From Helicobacter sp. 11S02629-2 (GTDB taxonomy: Bacteria; Campylobacterota; Campylobacteria; Campylobacterales; Helicobacteraceae): a stretch of 64,000 nt of DNA. This document shows, piece by piece, positions 47,454 through 55,200 of this stretch; position 1 is the first letter of the stretch, and the number at the start of each line of letters is the position of its first letter. The position numbers and the translations under genes are program-made. The stretch lies in contig NZ_MLAN01000005.1 of NCBI RefSeq assembly GCF_002272875.1, positions 62,001 through 126,000 of the forward strand, written 5' to 3'. Under the pieces are notes generated by a model that was not told the DNA's origin, made no database searches, and was given only the letters and a program-made list of their open reading frames with translations.

Positions 47454-48494
47454 ATGGAGTATAGTGTAGTTTTTGGTGGGGCAAGTTATGAACATGAGAT
47501 AAGTATAGTTAGTTGTATATCTTTACTTAAAAAGGGCGTGTCTATAAAGCACTGTATATTTTTAGATGGTAGCCATAGATTCTATCTTATAGATAAAAAA
47601 GATATGAAGTCTACTTACTTTTCAAGCGGTAAGTACAAAGAGGCAAAAGAACTTTTTTTAGGGAGTGAAGGCTTTTTTAGTAGGGGGCTTTTAGGTAAGA
47701 GTGTAGCTTTAGAATCTGGAGTAATCATAAATCTTATACATGGCAAAGATGGAGAAGATGGGACTTTAAGTGCCCTTTTTGACTTTTATAGACTAAAGTA
47801 TATAGGACCTCGTCTTGAAGCTTCCATGCTTAGTTTTGATAAAAGCCTAACTAAGCTTTATGCAAAGTCTTGCGATGTAAAAACTTTGCGTTATGAGATA
47901 GTAAGCAGGGATGATAGGACTATAACTTTAAAGCCTCCTTTTATCATTAAGCCCTTAAGGCTAGGAAGTAGTTTGGGGGTAAGCATTGTGCATGATGTAA
48001 AAGAGCTTGACTACGCACTTGATGTAGCCTTTGAGTTTGATAGTAAGGCAATAGTTGAGCCTTTTGTTGAAAACGTAAAAGAGTTTAACCTAGCAGGCTT
48101 TTTAGGAAAAGAAGGTATGGTGCACTCAGTCATAGAAGAGCCAGTTAAAAAGGAGTTTTTAGACTTTGAAAATAAGTACCTTGACTTTTCAAGAACTACA
48201 GAAGTTAGTAAAGCAAGCCTTAGTCTTAGCCTAGAATCTAGACTAAGGCTAAACTTTGATAAGCTTTATGGTGATATCTTTGCTGGGGCTTTGATAAGGT
48301 GTGACTTTTTTGTAATAGATGATGAGGTTTATATCAATGAGATAAATCCAGTGCCCGGAAGCCTTGCAAACTACCTCTTTAGCGATATAAACTTAGCACT
48401 AGATGAGCTAGCTAGTAGCTTGCCTAAAAACAATCTTATAAAAGTAAGCTATAAGTATATAGATAAGATTCATAAAGCTAAGGGTAAGGCGTAA
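47454..48494 (+). CDS. ddl: D-alanine--D-alanine ligase
   Basis: The enzyme makes the D-Ala-D-Ala dipeptide of peptidoglycan. The 346-residue ATP-grasp protein has VVFGGASYEHEISIVS at the N-terminus, IHGKDGEDGTLSALF near 97-111, PFIIKPLRLGSSLGVSIV near 162-179, and INEINPVPGSLANYLF near 293-308. It follows rdgB after a single base and an AAGGATT site. In this family the IHGxxGEDG and EINPxPG motifs set substrate and metal binding and both are intact. Confidence 0.94.
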   Translation: MEYSVVFGGASYEHEISIVSCISLLKKGVSIKHCIFLDGSHRFYLIDKKDMKSTYFSSGKYKEAKELFLGSEGFFSRGLLGKSVALESGVIINLIHGKDGEDGTLSALFDFYRLKYIGPRLEASMLSFDKSLTKLYAKSCDVKTLRYEIVSRDDRTITLKPPFIIKPLRLGSSLGVSIVHDVKELDYALDVAFEFDSKAIVEPFVENVKEFNLAGFLGKEGMVHSVIEEPVKKEFLDFENKYLDFSRTTEVSKASLSLSLESRLRLNFDKLYGDIFAGALIRCDFFVIDDEVYINEINPVPGSLANYLFSDINLALDELASSLPKNNLIKVSYKYIDKIHKAKGKA

Positions 48495-48586
48495 AGTAAG
48501 TGCTTGCTTAAGGCATAAGCTTTGCCTAAGAGGGTGCTTAGGGGGCTTTAAATAATCTAGCTAAGTTTATAGAATCTAATATAGGG

Positions 48587-49357
48587 CTAGTCTAGATACT
48601 CTTTGTTAAAAAAGCTATTTAGATGGATGTTTTCAAAGGAACTTTTTAAAGACTTGAAAAGATTTGGATTTTTAGATTCTAAGTCTTTTAAAAGCTGTTT
48701 ATTTTCAGCCCTAGCGCGCGGGCGTTTATCTTCAGGTAGCCAGTTTATAGGACAGTTGCAATCAGGAGCTATATAAATCTTATTAGATTCTATAAAGTCT
48801 ATGATTTGCCTTTCTCGTACAAAGATTAGCGGGCGGATAACTTCTAGGGCGTTTTCAGCCCTGTAGCGTGGAGGCATGGCACGGAGTGCACCATTATAAG
48901 TAAGATTCATAAAAAAGCTTTCACTTGCATCATCCATATGATGACCCAAAGCTATCTTATTAAAGCCATTTTTAAGTGCGTAAGAATAAAGCTCTCCTCT
49001 TCTCATGCGAGAGCAAAAAGAGCAGTAAATTGAGTTTTCGCGTTTAGAGTTTTCTAAAGTTTTGTATATATCAGTTCTTTGTATCTTAAAAGGTATATCA
49101 AGGGTTTTGCAGTAGTTTTGTGAGTGGATGTAGTCATCTACGTGTTCCCCACCACGACCGTAGTCAACTATTAATGCTAAGAATTCAAACTTAAAAGGTG
49201 CGTGGCGTTGCATATGCTTTAAGATGGTAGCTAACAGTGTAGAATCTTTCCCGCCGCTAAGACCAAGCAAGACTTTATCACCTTCTTGTACTAGCTTATA
49301 CTTTGCGTTGCATCTTCCTACTGTGTTTAAGATTTTCTTACTTACTGTTATGTTCAT
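48587..49357 (-). CDS. ttcA: TtcA-like tRNA 2-thiocytidine biosynthesis protein
   Basis: The 256-residue protein has the PP-loop GLSGGKDSTLLATIL near residues 32-46 and the cluster-binding CSFCSRMRRGELY near 111-123, then ALGHHMDDASESFFMNL and a final cysteine region (PDCNCPINWLPEDKRPRARAE). It thiolates C32 in certain tRNAs through an iron-sulfur cluster. All features of the TtcA group are present. It is convergent with ddl; two AGATTC elements lie inside it near its C-terminal codons. Confidence 0.9.
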   Translation of the reverse strand: MNITVSKKILNTVGRCNAKYKLVQEGDKVLLGLSGGKDSTLLATILKHMQRHAPFKFEFLALIVDYGRGGEHVDDYIHSQNYCKTLDIPFKIQRTDIYKTLENSKRENSIYCSFCSRMRRGELYSYALKNGFNKIALGHHMDDASESFFMNLTYNGALRAMPPRYRAENALEVIRPLIFVRERQIIDFIESNKIYIAPDCNCPINWLPEDKRPRARAENKQLLKDLESKNPNLFKSLKSSFENIHLNSFFNKEYLD

Positions 49358-49427
49358 AACTGCATGCCTCTTATATTAAAGTCAAGATAAAAAGTCCTGA
49401 TTCTAACATAAGGGCTTACTTTAGAGA

Positions 49428-49787
49428 CTAGTTTGTCGCTGGAGTTAGTTTGCTTAAGTCTATCTCTTCTATCTTTGATGTATTTGCTTTTTCTTTAGCT
49501 ATCTCATTTATTAAGTCTGTGCTGGCATCTAACATATTAGTTTTATAGTTGCGTATAGTTTCTTCTAACATACTTATAAGCTCTTTACATAAAGAATCTA
49601 TAAGCAGGTTGAGTTCTTGCTTCATTAAAACTATATTTTTTAAAGTCTCAGCATCTACGCTTTGTAGATACTGTATCACTACAGTGTTTAAAGCTGTGAT
49701 TAATACTTCATCATCTTGCTTGACTGCACAGCATTTTTTAAAAAACTCTTCTTTGATGGCAGCTTTTAGAGTGCTCTCATCTAACAT
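49428..49787 (-). CDS. small soluble protein of unknown function
   Basis: I do not recognise this 119-residue protein. It is predicted to be mostly helical and slightly acidic, with paired cysteines near the N-terminus (FFKKCCAVKQDD) and a central hydrophobic helix (NIVLMKQELNLLIDSLCKELISML). The start is well supported by AAGGAGG seven bases before the ATG. It is a single leftward gene next to a 1.3 kb gene-poor stretch, 70 bases upstream of ttcA, and may share its transcript. Confidence 0.68.
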   Translation of the reverse strand: MLDESTLKAAIKEEFFKKCCAVKQDDEVLITALNTVVIQYLQSVDAETLKNIVLMKQELNLLIDSLCKELISMLEETIRNYKTNMLDASTDLINEIAKEKANTSKIEEIDLSKLTPATN

Positions 49788-49968
49788 AGCATCCTCCTTG
49801 GGACAAAAAAACTTTTATAAAACTCATTAAAGTGATCTAGTTGTAACTAGGCTTTAAGGGTTCAAATAAATAGTTAATTGTAAGGCAAAAGTCGGTAAAA
49901 ATGTATGCATATTGATACATTTTGTAAAAATAGTAATAAAAATAATTCTATCGATCATATATTTAAAC

Positions 49969-49997
49969 TTCTGATACTTTTTGAAGAAGTATCAGAA
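49969..49997. repeat. inverted repeat, 11-bp arms, 7-base loop
   Basis: TTCTGATACTT pairs perfectly with AAGTATCAGAA around TTTGAAG. No T-run follows on either strand, so an operator or an RNA stem is as likely as a terminator. Confidence 0.6.
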
Positions 49998-50542
49998 CTA
50001 TATCTTAAGGCTATAAAATGGAAACTAAAACATGTATGCACTTCCATTTTTTGTTGGAGTAATAACAAGGAAGCGCATTAATGAGAAGTATTAATGTTGT
50101 TAGTCTAGGACTGATTGATAACGTAAGACCCAAATCCGTGTGCTTAAAGCATATAGCTACCATTACATTTAACACTATGTCATATAAACTTTGATGTGCA
50201 CAAAAGCCTTATACTAAGTGTAAAAATATAAAATGCTTATAAACACGGTGAAATTATATGTTAAGAATTCTTAAGTAGATATTAATTGTTAATTTACTTT
50301 TTAGAGTTTATAAAAAAATTTTACTTTAAACGCCCATATAGCCTATTTTATGAGACTTAATAATATTTTTTATCATTTAGATATAAATGTATCAATGATA
50401 GGTAAAAGTAATTAATTTTTTAAAAAATAATAAAAGTTAAATATTTACTTAACTTTTTTATCTAAGCTAGCATATAAGGTAGCATTTATAATCAAAGTAA
50501 TTTAGCATCAAACTAAGCAAGTAAAGTAAGTGGTTATAAAGT

Positions 50543-50579
50543 ATCCCTATGACTTTGGGGTAAGCTAAGTCATAGGGAT
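50543..50579. repeat. inverted repeat, 11-bp arms, 15-base loop
   Basis: ATCCCTATGAC pairs perfectly with GTCATAGGGAT. A weaker stem (TAGTG/CACTA) lies about 30 bases further on. No gene lies within 300 bases on either side. Confidence 0.6.
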
Positions 50580-51074
50580 TAGGAGTATGATTGCAAGAAA
50601 GCAGTGTTAGTAGTGTGCAAGCACTATTGCTAATGCACGTGTGGATTATATATCAAGAATAATTAACATTTATTTAATGAAAAACAAACATAAATATCGG
50701 CCTTGCTGTTATTTGATATGCTTTACATGCTAGTTTATACACATTTTTGCTTTTTTATGAATCTAGATTCTATAAAACTTCCATAATGGTAATACATAGG
50801 CTTTTAAACTAGCTTGCATTATCAAGATAACCTCAAAAAGAGAGGCATAATCGTTTCAAAATGTGAATGTTTTTATGGTTCTAATTTAACATAGTTACTA
50901 TAGGTAAAAGTATGCATTTTCTTTTTGCGTAAAAGTCTTGCATTGTTAGTAAAAATATCTTTCAGTGCTAGATTATTAATAGTTTCTGGCTGTTTAGACG
51001 CAAGTAGCTTTATAAAGCGTCTTTATAAGACATCTTAAGAAACTTAAATAAATTTTATTAATGAAGGATATGTC

Positions 51075-52169
51075 ATGGGTACTGTAAAAGGTTTTGCAAT
51101 GTTGAAAATTGGCTCAGTTGGCTGGATAGAAAAAGATGAAAAGGAGTTAACTCCACTAGGACCAAGGGACGCTTACTGCCGCCCTGTAGTTGTGGCTCCT
51201 TGTACTAGTGACTTACACACTGTATATGAAGGAGGGATAGGCGAGCGTCATAATATGTTCTTAGGACATGAAAGCGTAGCTGAGATTATAGAAGTTGGAA
51301 AAGATGTAAAAGACTTTAAGGTAGGTGACATCGTTATAGTGCCAGCTATCACTCCAGACTGGGGGAGTACAAATGCACAAAGAGGCTTTGCCCAGCACAG
51401 TGGTAAGCTACTAAGTGACGCCCTTGGCGGGTGGAAGTTCTCTAACTTTAAAGATGGTGTTTTTGCTAGTAAGTTCCATGTTAATGATGTAGATTCTAAC
51501 GTAGCCAAGCTTCCAGAAGGCGTAGACATGGAAGAAGCAGTCATACTAACTGATATGGTTACTACGGGATTTCACTGTGCTGAAAATGCCGAGATAAAAC
51601 ACGGTGAAAGCGTGGCTGTTGTAGGTCTTGGGCCTGTAGGCCTTATGGCATTAGCTGGGGCTAACTTAATGGGTGCTAGTCATATATATGCAGTTGATGC
51701 AGTTGATGATAGATATGATATAGCACATAAATACTATGGTGCAACGCACTATGTAAACTTTAAAAAAGCCCCTTTTGAAGAACAAATCATAGAGCTTACA
51801 AAAGGTGTAGGTGTTGATAAAGTATTAATAGCTGGAGGGGATCTAACAACTATAGGTTCTGCTTGTAAGTGTATGAAAAATGGCGGTATAGTCTCTAATG
51901 TCAACTATCTTGGAAAGGGTGACTTTATAACCATACCTCGCCTAGCTTGGAATGTAGGCATGGGGCATAAGACTATAAAAGGCGGTCTAACTCCAGGTGG
52001 TAGATATAGGATGGAAGCCCTAGCAAGCTTACTTCAAACTAAAAAGCTAGATGTTAAGCCTTTAATGACTAATAGGCTAAATGGCTTTAGCGAGATAGAA
52101 ACAGCCCTTGCCATCATGAAAGATAAGCCAAAAGGTCTAATTAAGCCAACTGTTAAAATCACTTGGTAG
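51075..52169 (+). CDS. zinc-dependent secondary-alcohol-type dehydrogenase
   Basis: The 364-residue protein follows the Thermoanaerobacter/Clostridium isopropanol dehydrogenase closely: KGFAMLKIGSVGWIEK, APCTSDLHTV with Cys43, LGHESVAE with His65, VVPAITPDWGS, and TDMVTTGFH with Asp160 as catalytic zinc ligands, then the GLGPVG nucleotide loop at 184-189. The clostridial enzyme binds NADP through Gly-Ser-Arg at the end of the second strand; here the match is Asp208-Ala-Val, which favours NAD. It should interconvert secondary alcohols or aldehydes with ketones or alcohols. It has its own terminator. Confidence 0.9.
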   Translation: MGTVKGFAMLKIGSVGWIEKDEKELTPLGPRDAYCRPVVVAPCTSDLHTVYEGGIGERHNMFLGHESVAEIIEVGKDVKDFKVGDIVIVPAITPDWGSTNAQRGFAQHSGKLLSDALGGWKFSNFKDGVFASKFHVNDVDSNVAKLPEGVDMEEAVILTDMVTTGFHCAENAEIKHGESVAVVGLGPVGLMALAGANLMGASHIYAVDAVDDRYDIAHKYYGATHYVNFKKAPFEEQIIELTKGVGVDKVLIAGGDLTTIGSACKCMKNGGIVSNVNYLGKGDFITIPRLAWNVGMGHKTIKGGLTPGGRYRMEALASLLQTKKLDVKPLMTNRLNGFSEIETALAIMKDKPKGLIKPTVKITW

Positions 52170-52196
52170 TGTTACTTTAGGTTCCTAAAAATATTT

Positions 52197-52241
52197 GAGA
52201 TAGCTAAAGGTTTTCTTACTTTAGTTATCTCTTAGTTTTTT
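52197..52241 (+). terminator. rho-independent terminator of the dehydrogenase gene
   Basis: GAGATAGCTAAAG pairs with CTTTAGTTATCTC (one G-U pair) around a 9-base loop, followed by TTAGTTTTTT, 28 bases behind the stop. Confidence 0.82.
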
Positions 52242-52427
52242 AGATAAATTTTTAAAAAGGAGTAGTGCTTAAAAATCATTTTCTTAAAAAAAGCTTACTA
52301 TGTGAATCCTAATTGTCCTAAAAAGAGTTAAAATACGTTCAAATATACCAAAGAGGCTTGATAATAGAGCAAGGAAGATATATTTGTCTTGCAACTATGC
52401 AAGAGAACTAAAAAACAAGGATTTAAT

Positions 52428-54377
52428 ATGGACATGAATGAAAGTCAGCTTTATGAATTTCTAGGTAAATATGGCATAAGAACTCCTAAGACCACCTCAG
52501 TGGGTTTAGATTCTAAGATAAGTTTTGATAAGTTTCCAGCTGTTATCAAGATACAGTCTCCAAAAGTCGTTCATAAAAGTGATGTAGGTGGGGTTGTCTT
52601 AAACTTAAGAAGTAATGAAGACCTTGAAAGAGGAAGAAAAGAGATAATAGAAAATCTTAAAAAACACAACATTACTTTAGATTCTAAAGATGGTTTTATT
52701 ATTACTGAGATGGTAGATGGCGAAGAGCTTTATATCGGCTGTGTTGAAGATAATACCTTTGGCCACGTTATACTTTTTGGTAAAGGTGGAATCTACTTAG
52801 AATTATATAAAGATGTATGCTATGTAGTAAGTGATGCAACTGAAGATGAGATAATCCGTGCACTTAACACTACAAAAATCGCTAAACTTTTTGAAGGTTT
52901 CAGAGGAAGCTCTCACACTATTAAAGAAGCAGTAAGCCTTATACAAAGCGTTCAAAAGATGCTAAAAGAAAATGATGATATCTTAGAGCTTGACTTAAAC
53001 CCACTTAAACTAACTGCTAGCGGCTTAGTTGCAGTTGATGCAAGGATAAAAAGAGGAGCTAAAACTTATCATGAAGATATGAAAAGAGAAAATAGACCAA
53101 ATTTCTTAGATAATAAAAATGTAGCAATAATTGGCGCAAGCACTGAGCCTGATAAAGCAGGGTACGCTGTAGCCAAAAACGCACTTAACTTCACTGGGAA
53201 TCTTTACTATGTAAATGCAAAAGGCGGTAAGCTTTTTGGTCACACACTTTATAAAAGCGTAGATGAAATCCCTTGTGATAATATAGATACAGCTGCTATT
53301 GCCATCCCTGCTAAGTTTGTTATACCAACAGTACAGCAGCTAATCAAAAAAGGCTTAAAAAACCTAGTTGTTATTACAGCTGGATTTAAAGAAAGTGGCC
53401 ACGCAGCAGAAGAAGAAGAGCTAGCACGCCTCATAGAAAAACACAACATCAACGCCATAGGTCCAAACTGCCTAGGCTTTTACTCCTCTGAAACTCACCT
53501 TAACCTAACTTTTGGTACTGACCACGTAAAACCTGGAAGCGTATCTTTCCTATCTCAATCAGGTGCTATACTAGCTGCACAGATGGATAGAGCTTATGAG
53601 CTAGGGATTGGCTTTTCTCACCTTGTAAGTGTTGGTAACGCTATGGACTTAAGGACTGCAGAGTTTATACCTATGTTTAACGCAGCACCAGAGTGTAAAG
53701 CTATCTCAGTTTATGTAGAAGGTGTAAACCGCGGTCGTAGCCTTTGTAATGCTATAAGGGCTTGTAAAAAACCAGTTTTCTTATTTAAATCTGCAAAAAG
53801 TGAAGCTTCTGCAAAAGCAGCCTTCTCTCACACTGGTAACCTAAGTGGAAACTATGCTATGTTTGAAGGTGTTATGCAAAGCTTGGGTGTAAACGTAGTT
53901 GATAACTTAGATGCTTTAATCTTAGCGCCTTTATTTAAAGATGACAAAAAAATTGCCATCATAACTAATGCTGGTGGTCCGGGCACTGTTTTAACAGATG
54001 GAATCACAGCTAGAGGCAGAGAGCTTTTTGAACTAAGTGAAGAAGATAAGAAAAAACTAGATGCAGTACTTCCTGCAGTTTGGCCAAGATCTAATCCAAT
54101 AGACATCATAGGTGATGCTTTAAAAGATAGATATGAAAACGCCCTTAAAATCGTAGATGAGTTTGAAGGACTAGATCTAATCTATATGATAATAAGCCCA
54201 CAAGATATGACAGACCCACTAGGAAGCGTAGAAATACTAGTTGAAAATAAATTCAAACATAAAGTTGTTCCTATCTTAATGGGTGGTTCTACTATGGATG
54301 AAGCAAGAAGATACTGCTTGAAAAACAAAATCCTTTACTTTGATAACATAGTGGATGCTAGAGATACACTTTGCTAG
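52428..54377 (+). CDS. ADP-forming acetate/acyl-CoA ligase, ATP-grasp domain first
   Basis: From the ATG at 52428, with AAGGATT upstream, the protein has 649 residues. Residues 1 to about 215 are the ATP-grasp (beta) part: FPAVIKIQSPKVVHKSDVGGVVLNL, then LELDLNPLKL. Residues about 225-649 are the CoA-binding and ligase (alpha) part: VAIIGASTEPDKAGYAV, NAIGPNCLGFYS, SFLSQSGAILA and AAFSHTGNLSG, where His468 is the likely phosphohistidine. It makes ATP from acetyl-CoA or another acyl-CoA plus ADP, or runs in reverse. Most single-chain relatives have the CoA-binding part first; here the order is reversed. It lies behind the alcohol dehydrogenase but with a separate terminator. Confidence 0.9.
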   Translation: MDMNESQLYEFLGKYGIRTPKTTSVGLDSKISFDKFPAVIKIQSPKVVHKSDVGGVVLNLRSNEDLERGRKEIIENLKKHNITLDSKDGFIITEMVDGEELYIGCVEDNTFGHVILFGKGGIYLELYKDVCYVVSDATEDEIIRALNTTKIAKLFEGFRGSSHTIKEAVSLIQSVQKMLKENDDILELDLNPLKLTASGLVAVDARIKRGAKTYHEDMKRENRPNFLDNKNVAIIGASTEPDKAGYAVAKNALNFTGNLYYVNAKGGKLFGHTLYKSVDEIPCDNIDTAAIAIPAKFVIPTVQQLIKKGLKNLVVITAGFKESGHAAEEEELARLIEKHNINAIGPNCLGFYSSETHLNLTFGTDHVKPGSVSFLSQSGAILAAQMDRAYELGIGFSHLVSVGNAMDLRTAEFIPMFNAAPECKAISVYVEGVNRGRSLCNAIRACKKPVFLFKSAKSEASAKAAFSHTGNLSGNYAMFEGVMQSLGVNVVDNLDALILAPLFKDDKKIAIITNAGGPGTVLTDGITARGRELFELSEEDKKKLDAVLPAVWPRSNPIDIIGDALKDRYENALKIVDEFEGLDLIYMIISPQDMTDPLGSVEILVENKFKHKVVPILMGGSTMDEARRYCLKNKILYFDNIVDARDTLC

Positions 54378-54426
54378 TTTAAAGTAAGCCTTATAACCTT
54401 CTAAAGTCTAACTTTAGGCTTTATAG

Positions 54427-54460
54427 TTTTAGGAATCTTTTTAGATTCCTAAAATCTTTT
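54427..54460 (+). terminator. rho-independent terminator of the acyl-CoA ligase, made of inverted AGATTC elements
   Basis: TTTTAGGAATCT and AGATTCCTAAAA form a perfect 12-bp stem with a TTTT loop, followed by TCTTTTTAT. Each arm contains one copy of the abundant AGATTC element. A weaker CTAAAG/CTTTAG hairpin lies just upstream. Confidence 0.82.
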
Positions 54461-54764
54461 TATAACTTCTTTTTTTAATTTACTAATAGTTTTTATAAAG
54501 TTATCGTTTGCATTACTAAGATCTTAGCCTTTACTTTGTGGCTAGGAAGCGTAAGCAAAGCTTGAAGTAAAGCACTCACACATTATTTGCCTTTCTTCTT
54601 CTTCTTTTTTTTGTTTGACCTCCTCCCTCCTCTCCCTTTTTTGGCTGTGAGGAAGTTTTAATATTAAAGGCTTAGTGTCTTTTTTGGTCTTATAAGTAGC
54701 TATTTTATAAATTAAGAGATTAGCTGCATGTCAAAAAATGTTGATATTGTTTATTATTGTTAAT
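54461..54764. other. intergenic stretch with a pyrimidine-only-like tract
   Basis: No gene is visible. The + strand at 54590-54642 is almost entirely C and T, including (CTT)n and CCTCCCTCC. The rest is AT-rich and leads into the thioredoxin promoter. Confidence 0.5.
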
Positions 54765-54784
54765 TTATGATAAGTATCATTATT
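54765..54784. promoter_or_regulatory. candidate Fur/PerR-type operator upstream of thioredoxin
   Basis: ATGATA and TATCAT form an inverted repeat inside TTATGATAAGTATCATTATT, 27 bases before the thioredoxin ATG. A 13-base stretch of it (54765-54777) recurs in inverse orientation at 63634-63646. AT-rich palindromes of this kind bind Fur or PerR in related bacteria; the assignment is inferred. Confidence 0.4.
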
Positions 54785-54810
54785 TTCATATTATTAAAGG
54801 AGTTACCTAA

Positions 54811-55122
54811 ATGGAAAACTTAGTTCAATCAACTTATAACGATGCTATCAAAAGCGGTGTAGTAGTAGTAGACGTAGGTGCTAACTGGTGTCCAGACTGT
54901 AGACGTATCAAACCTGTAGTAGAAGCTATGAGTAAAGAGTACGCTGGTAAGGCAAAGTTTTATGAAGTAGACTTTTCAGAAGAAGAGGCTTTAAAAGATA
55001 GCCTTGGTATAAAAAGAATCCCAACTATAATCTTTTATAAAGATGGTGTAGAAGTAGGTACTAGACTAGTTGAGCCAGCCTCAAGAACACCTATAGAAGA
55101 TACTTTAAAATCTATACTATAA
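54811..55122 (+). CDS. thioredoxin with CPDC active site
   Basis: The 103-residue protein has a thioredoxin fold with the redox motif WCPDC near residues 27-31 and the cis-proline segment IKRIPTIIFYKDG near 69-81. A CPDC site replaces the usual CGPC and is also found in the second thioredoxin of H. pylori (HP1458). It probably reduces peroxiredoxins or other oxidised thiols in the cytoplasm. The start has AAAGGAG upstream. Two hairpins follow and a candidate Fur/PerR box precedes it. Confidence 0.93.
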   Translation: MENLVQSTYNDAIKSGVVVVDVGANWCPDCRRIKPVVEAMSKEYAGKAKFYEVDFSEEEALKDSLGIKRIPTIIFYKDGVEVGTRLVEPASRTPIEDTLKSIL

Positions 55123-55129
55123 AACAATG

Positions 55130-55153
55130 AGAATCTAAAACACTTTAGATTCT
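55130..55153 (+). terminator. hairpin of inverted AGATTC elements behind thioredoxin
   Basis: AGAATCTAAA and TTTAGATTCT form a perfect 10-bp stem with an ACAC loop, eight bases behind the stop. TATAAAACC follows, so the T-run is weak. A second hairpin lies at 55162-55183. Confidence 0.7.
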
Positions 55154-55161
55154 TATAAAAC

Positions 55162-55183
55162 CTTAAGGGCTTAAGCCCTTAAG
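55162..55183 (-). terminator. terminator of the leftward porin gene
   Basis: CTTAAGGGC and GCCCTTAAG form a perfect 9-bp stem with a TTAA loop, between two converging genes. On the minus strand GGTTTTATAAG follows, so it may end the porin transcript and also help end thioredoxin. Confidence 0.6.
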
Positions 55184-55200
55184 TTCCCCTTCATTGCCTT

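Larger units (their letters stand above)
49788..51074. other. 1.3 kb gene-poor stretch with several inverted repeats
   Basis: I find no convincing protein gene. Perfect inverted repeats occur at 49969-49997 (11-bp arms, TTCTGATACTT), 50543-50579 (11-bp arms, ATCCCTATGAC, 15-base loop), 50759-50770 (palindrome GAATCTAGATTC) and 50996-51022 (AGACGC arms, in the leader of the dehydrogenase gene). A 37-codon frame at 50081-50194 with an AAGGAAG site is the only candidate peptide. No tRNA, 6S, SRP or RNase P signature was seen. The stretch could hold a small RNA or the remains of a lost gene. Confidence 0.5.

Noticed and set aside
49788-51074. Replication origin or tRNA/SRP/6S RNA in the gene-poor stretch
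   Set aside because: I find no cluster of DnaA boxes, no dnaA neighbour, no T-loop sequence and no SRP tetraloop region.
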